Below, in pieces: positions 59,774 to 64,000 of a stretch of DNA of 64,000 nucleotides. Position 1 is the stretch's first letter; the number at the start of each line of letters is the position of its first letter. Under the pieces are notes generated by a model. That model worked only from the letters and a program-made list of their open reading frames with translations. It was not told the DNA's origin and made no database searches. The translations under genes and the position numbers were made by a program. This DNA is from Betaproteobacteria bacterium. GTDB lineage: Bacteria; Pseudomonadota; Gammaproteobacteria; Burkholderiales; Rhodocyclaceae. The stretch is taken from assembly GCA_016703785.1 (NCBI GenBank), contig JADJBM010000017.1:1-64000 (forward strand). Reading direction: 5' to 3'.

Positions 59774-62305
59774 ATGACGATCAGGAACCAGTTGAACTTG
59801 CTGGTGCTGGCGGCTGTTTTACCCCTGTTTCTGGGGTTCATCTACGATATCTACCAGCAGGCTCGATCCGGCTTCGAGCGCGCAAAGAGCGATGTGCAGC
59901 ACCTCGCAAAGGTGGCTTCGGCGGATGCCCACGGATACTTTGCCAGGACGGAACAGCGGCTCGGTGACATTGCCCGTCGGGTCGAAGTGGGGAGCCTTGA
60001 TCCGGCGCGATGCAAATCCCTGTTCGCCGATATTGAAACCATTGACCGCGAGTATGCGGGTCTGGCCATGATCGATCGGATCGGCAGGGTGGTGTGTCTT
60101 GCCGGGGGGGAGACGGATCATTCGATCGAGGGGCTGAGTGCGGCCCGACCCTTGATGACCCAGGCCGAGGGGCCTCCCAGGCTCTTGGTAGGCGCGCCCG
60201 TCAAGGGCGCAGCTTCAGGCGGATGGGTGCTTCCGCTGGCTTACCCGGTGCGCGGCGGTGAAGGGCTTGCCGCAGGCATGGTGATTGCCGCAGCGGAATT
60301 GAACCGGTTTCAGTCCTTAGTGACTGCCCTGGAACTGCCGGAGAAGCCGGCCATGCTGATCGTGAAGGGCGGCGGGATGGTCATCGCCAGCTCGCACGAT
60401 CCGGACCGGCATGTCGGGCAGAGCCGCCGAGACGACACACTGACACGCTTAATCCTCGAACGGCATAGCGGAGTTATGCGCGGGGTTTCCGTCGATGACG
60501 TGGAGCGTTTCTATGGTTTTCAACCCGTCAGGGTACGGACTGGATCGCGATCATCGGCCTGGATGTCGCCCGGTTCGGTGGAAAGTGATTGAAAGCGCAC
60601 TGACGCATGGCGCCTATGGCCTGGGCGTGCTGGCGCTGGTGCTGGTCCTTGCTTTCGCTGTGGGGCGACGTATTTCGGCACCGATTTCAGCGCTGGCTCG
60701 GGCCAGCCATGCCTTCGGCGAGGGCAAGCAGGATGTTCGGGCAACCGTGTCGGGTGCACGGGAAGTGGCCGAAGTTGCGGCCCAGCTGAACAGCATGTTT
60801 AGCATCCTGGTGGCGCGCGAACGCACGCTAGTCGAGACGCAGGAAATGCTCGACATCCTGCTGGACTCGATGGATCGCGTGCTTTGGTCCTTCACGCCGG
60901 ACATGAGCACTGTGTTGTTTGCCAGCGAGTCGACGAGGAAAGTTTTCGGTCATGATTCGTCCGCATTTCGGGCCAACCCGGGTCTTTGGCTGGAGTTGAT
61001 GCACCCGGACGATCGCAAGCTTGTGGAAGCCACGGCCGACCGAATTGCCCTCTCCGGCACGGGGGCCATGGAGTATCGCGTCCTCCGTCCGGACGGAGAA
61101 ACGCGATGGGTCGAAGTGCGCTGGCGCCATGCCGCAGGAGGGCAGGGCAAGACGGCACGGATGGACGGCTTGGTCACCGACATTACCGAGCGCAAGCAAA
61201 CGGAAGAGGAAAACCGCCAGTTGCTGTCCATCATTGAGCAGAGCCTGAACGAAATTTACGTCTTCGATGCCGCCACCCTCAGCTACGAGTACGCCAACAG
61301 CAGCGCGCTGCATAATCTCGGCTATGCCTTCAGACATCTGCGATTGCTGACGCCAGTCGATCTGATGCCGCAATTCACCGAAGGCACAGTGGTCGGGATG
61401 GTCAATCAGCTTCTTCATCGGGAAAAACCGCAGCAGGTCTTCGAGACGACTCACCGACGGGCGGATGGCAGCGAATACCCCGTTGAAGTGCACTTGCAGA
61501 CGGTGGAACGGGAGGGGCGCTGGAAGTGCCTCGCCGTCGTTATTGATATTTCTGAGCGGCAGCACGCACACACCGAGATCATAAAACTGGCCAATTCGCT
61601 CGAACGCCGCGTGGCCGACAGGACGACAGAGCTGGCGCGGGCCAATGCCGAACTGGAATCCTTCGTCTATTCCATCTCGCACGATCTGCGCACACCGTTG
61701 CGGGCCATCAACGGCTACGCGCACATCCTGGCTGAGGATCTGAAGGAACGCTTGGATCCGGGTGCCCTCGCCATGCTGCAGCGCATCGCGCAAGGTGCGG
61801 TGCGCATGGGCGAGTTGATCGACGATCTGCTGACATTTTCGCGCGTGGGCCGCGGCGATCTGAGTCTGATGCAGGTGGATATGGAGGCGATGGCGCGCGC
61901 AATCGTAGAGGAGTTGCGTCACGAGAACCCACAGGCTCAGGTATCGATACAGGACATGCCGAAGCCGGTTGCTGATCCGAAACTGCTGCGGCAAGTGATG
62001 CTCAACCTGATCGGCAATGCCCTCAAGTTTTCCTCCAGACAAGCTGAAGCACGCATTGAAATTGGGTCGATTAGCGAGGACGGTAAGCCGATGTATTTCG
62101 TGCGGGACAATGGGGCCGGCTTCGATTCAGCGCATGCAAGCAAAGCTGTTCGGCGTTTTTCCAGCGCCTGCACCAGGAGTCCGAATTTCCCGGCACCGGC
62201 GTGGGGTTGGCCATCGTCAAGCGCATTGTCGAGCGCCACCACGGCCATGTCTGGGCCGAGGCAGCACCGGGGAAGGGGGCCACGTTCTATTTCACATTGC
62301 CTTGA
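59774..62305 (+). CDS. PAS-containing sensor histidine kinase (two frameshifts)
   Basis: About 844 residues. ATG 59774 has AGGCGGA immediately before it; TTG 59744 is an alternative. The N-terminus has a membrane helix (LNLLVLAAVLPLFLGFIY) and a periplasmic sensor region to about 60600. A slip near 60532 restores a second helix (GLGVLALVLVLAFAVGR) and HAMP (ISAPISALARASHAFGEG). Two PAS domains follow (HPDDRKLVEATADR, then DITERKQ; and ANSSALHNLGYAFRHLRL). The H box is YSISHDLRTPLRAINGYAH. The ATPase N box is LNLIGNALKFSSRQ and the G1 box DNGAGFDS, where a slip near 62150 moves the end to PGTGVGLAIVKRIVERHHGH, stop 62305. It is divergent from the ATP-grasp operon. No response regulator is adjacent. 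Confidence 0.85.
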
Positions 62306-62336
62306 AAACCTGTCTGATGGCCTATAATTCCCACTT

Positions 62337-62717
62337 ATGAATCCGATCGTCTCGGCGATAATCAGCAGCATCATCGACAGCATTCTCGAGTCGGCGATGA
62401 CGCCGGCGCCAGTGGTGCCCCCAGGTGCGCCGCCCGGCGTCGTGCGACCGGCCCTGCAGAACGGCCCACTGGCGGTGATGGGGCCGCCCAGCAACGGCCA
62501 GGCCCAGTTCGGCGACCAGACGCTGCGTCTCTCCGCCAGCCTGCAGATCCGCGACACGCAGAACCGCATCGTCATGTCGGGCAGCCTGCAGCAGCCGGTG
62601 CCCGTTCTGTACAAGATCGATGAGTACGGCTCCGTCCAGCGCGTCTGGGTGCTGACGCAGGAGGAGGCGGAAGTCGCCGACCAACTCATCAAGCAGAAGG
62701 CCGCCACGCAGAAGTAG
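62337..62717 (+). CDS. Hypothetical protein, 126 aa
   Basis: Starts MNPIVSAIISSIIDSILESA, with a hydrophobic N-terminus that may be membrane-associated or a surface helix. A proline-rich segment (PAPVVPPGAPPGVVRPAL) follows, then a conserved-looking core (GDQTLRLSASLQIRDTQNRI, then VPVLYKIDEYGSVQRVWVLT). The C-terminus is charged. It is intact and ends 30 bp before the miaB start, with the dispersed repeat occupying that gap. I do not recognise the family; co-transcription with miaB is likely. Confidence 0.6.
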   Translation: MNPIVSAIISSIIDSILESAMTPAPVVPPGAPPGVVRPALQNGPLAVMGPPSNGQAQFGDQTLRLSASLQIRDTQNRIVMSGSLQQPVPVLYKIDEYGSVQRVWVLTQEEAEVADQLIKQKAATQK

Positions 62718-62718
62718 T

Positions 62719-62748
62719 AGTACCCCAGACCCAGTAGCGGGCACTAGT
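62719..62748. repeat. 30 bp dispersed element at the miaB start
   Basis: Starts AGTACCCCAGA and ends GCGGGCACTAGT, the same ends as 52723-52752. Its last bases form part of the GTG start codon of miaB, so it may supply or have altered that start. Confidence 0.8.
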
Positions 62749-64000
62749 GACCAAGAAACTCTATATCAAAACGTTCGGCTGCCAGATGAACGAGTACGAC
62801 TCGGACCGCATGGCCGACGTGCTCGCCGCCAGCGAAGCGATCGAGAAGACCGACTCCCCCGAAGACGCCGACATCATCCTCTTCAATACCTGCTCGGTGC
62901 GCGAGAAGGCGCAGGAAAAGGTGTTCCACGACCTTGGTCGCGTGCGCCACCTGAAGCAGGCGAAACCCCATCTGGTCATCGGCGTCGGCGGCTGCGTGGC
63001 GAGCCAGGAGGGCGATGCCATCGTCCGCCGCGCGCCCTATGTGGATATCGTTTTCGGCCCGCAGACCCTGCACCGCCTGCCGCAACTGATCCGCACGCGG
63101 CGCGACTTGGGACGGCCGCAGGTCGACACCTCCTTCCCCGAGATAGAGAAATTCGACAACCTGCCGCCGGCGCGGGTGGAAGGGACCTCGGCCTTCGTCT
63201 CCATCATGGAAGGCTGCAGCAAGTTCTGCAGCTTCTGCATCGTGCCCTACACGCGCGGCGAGGAAGTCTCGCGGCCGCTCGACGATGTGCTGGCGGAGAT
63301 CGCCGGATTGGTGGCGCAGGGCGTCCGGGAAGTGACACTGCTCGGGCAGAACGTGAATGCCTACCTCGGCCTGATGGCGGACGGGGAGGCTGCGGACCTC
63401 GCCTTCCTGCTCGACTGCGTGCACGACATGCCCGGCATTGAGCGCATTCGCTATACGACCTCGCACCCGCGCGAGATGACGCCGCGGCTGATCGAGGCCT
63501 ATGCCCGGCTGCCGAAGCTGGTCTCCCACCTGCACCTGCCGGTGCAGTCCGGCTCCGACCGCGTGCTGGCGGCGATGAAGCGCGGCTATACCGTGCTCGA
63601 ATACAAGTCGATCGTGCGCAGGCTGCGCGCGGTGCGGCCTGATCTTTCATTGTCGACTGACTTCATCGTCGGTTTTCCCGGCGAGACGGAAGCGGATTTC
63701 GAAGCGACCATGAAGTTGATCGAGGACGTCGGCTTCGATGCCTCCTTCAGCTTTCTCTACAGTTCGCGCCCCGGCACGCCGGCGGCGGACTTGGCCGACG
63801 ACACGCCGCAGGAACTTAAAACACAGCGCCTGATGCGCTTGCAGAAACGCATCGAGGCGCAGGCGCAGGTCATCAGCGCGGCGATGGTCGGTACGGTGCA
63901 GCGCATCCTGGTCGAGGGCGTGTCCAAGAAGGATGCGGGCGAACTGGCCGGCCGCACCGACAACAACCGCATCGTCAATTTCACGGCCCCGCCGCGGTTG
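62747..64000 (+). CDS. miaB: tRNA-2-methylthio-N6-dimethylallyladenosine synthase MiaB (partial, runs off window)
   Basis: 418 residues to the window edge; the full protein is about 450. Starts GTG ACC AAG AAA at 62747. The N-terminal UPF0004 domain has IKTFGCQMNEYDSDRMADVL, NTCSVREKAQEKVF and VGGCVASQEG, with three cluster-binding Cys. The radical-SAM motif is EGCSKFCSFCIVPYTRG (CxxxCxxC), followed by VTLLGQNVNAY, LHLPVQSGSDRVLAAMKRGY and STDFIVGFPGETEADF. The TRAM domain begins near RILVEGVSKKDAGELAGRTD. It adds the methylthio group to i6A37 in tRNAs. No ribosome site is visible because the 30 bp repeat occupies the leader. Confidence 0.95.
   Translation, partial: MTKKLYIKTFGCQMNEYDSDRMADVLAASEAIEKTDSPEDADIILFNTCSVREKAQEKVFHDLGRVRHLKQAKPHLVIGVGGCVASQEGDAIVRRAPYVDIVFGPQTLHRLPQLIRTRRDLGRPQVDTSFPEIEKFDNLPPARVEGTSAFVSIMEGCSKFCSFCIVPYTRGEEVSRPLDDVLAEIAGLVAQGVREVTLLGQNVNAYLGLMADGEAADLAFLLDCVHDMPGIERIRYTTSHPREMTPRLIEAYARLPKLVSHLHLPVQSGSDRVLAAMKRGYTVLEYKSIVRRLRAVRPDLSLSTDFIVGFPGETEADFEATMKLIEDVGFDASFSFLYSSRPGTPAADLADDTPQELKTQRLMRLQKRIEAQAQVISAAMVGTVQRILVEGVSKKDAGELAGRTDNNRIVNFTAPPRL

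Overview
The window looks like a 64 kb piece of a high-GC betaproteobacterial chromosome, most likely from the Rhodocyclales or a close relative. That placement rests on the right-hand core genes: yacG, a MutT/thiamine-phosphate-synthase fusion, a DUF815 ATPase, mltA, amt, dsbC next to a UbiH-family hydroxylase, tRNA-Met and miaB. No rRNA is present, so it is an inference from gene content. Many otherwise well conserved genes are interrupted by 1-2 nt indels, often in homopolymer runs (yacG, mltA, amt, the Nudix gene, the methylase). I read most of these as sequence or assembly error rather than gene decay, and give such genes as single features with the breaks described.

Left third (1-23 kb) is accessory DNA. 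It opens with a chaperone-like locus (384-8317): a GrpE-like protein, a long divergent Hsp70, an AAA+ ATPase, a protein with a degenerate J domain, and two paralogous single-pass membrane proteins sharing an N-terminal tag and a C-terminal domain. All are on the + strand and nearly all abut or overlap. Next come small mobile-type pieces: a gene flanked by a dispersed repeat, a truncated hydrolase, an XRE regulator with clear palindromic operators, a SEC-C protein, an AP2-domain protein and a second XRE regulator. Two secreted proteins follow, then a GIY-YIG protein and a compact defence-like operon (tandem AAA ATPase, Cas4/RecB-like DUF2779 nuclease, WYL regulator). An AT-richer secreted coiled-coil gene and an AlpA/tyrosine-integrase module (21.9-23.2 kb) end the region.

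Middle (23-44 kb): a gene-poor 1.5 kb stretch, two small minus-strand genes and a TPR-metalloprotease-like gene precede a large defence island (28-44 kb). The island has a 1,700-residue helicase with DUF1998-like and nuclease-like C-terminal parts, a SNF2-type helicase, an AlbA_2/HATPase protein and an Eco57I-like N6-adenine methylase, a set reminiscent of class 1 DISARM. An SMC-like ATPase and decayed fragments follow, and the island stops abruptly at yacG.

Right third (44-64 kb) is mostly core genome. Its notable items are a sigma-54-type promoter before amt, and a five-gene minus-strand operon (PqqD-like, ATP-grasp, PLP-dependent decarboxylase, urea-transporter/M23-peptidase fusion, TPR protein) in which the first four genes are joined by ATGA overlaps. 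That operon is divergent from a PAS-containing histidine kinase and may be an undescribed small-molecule or cell-wall tailoring pathway. A 30 bp dispersed repeat sits in frame inside the ubiH-like gene and again at the start of miaB.
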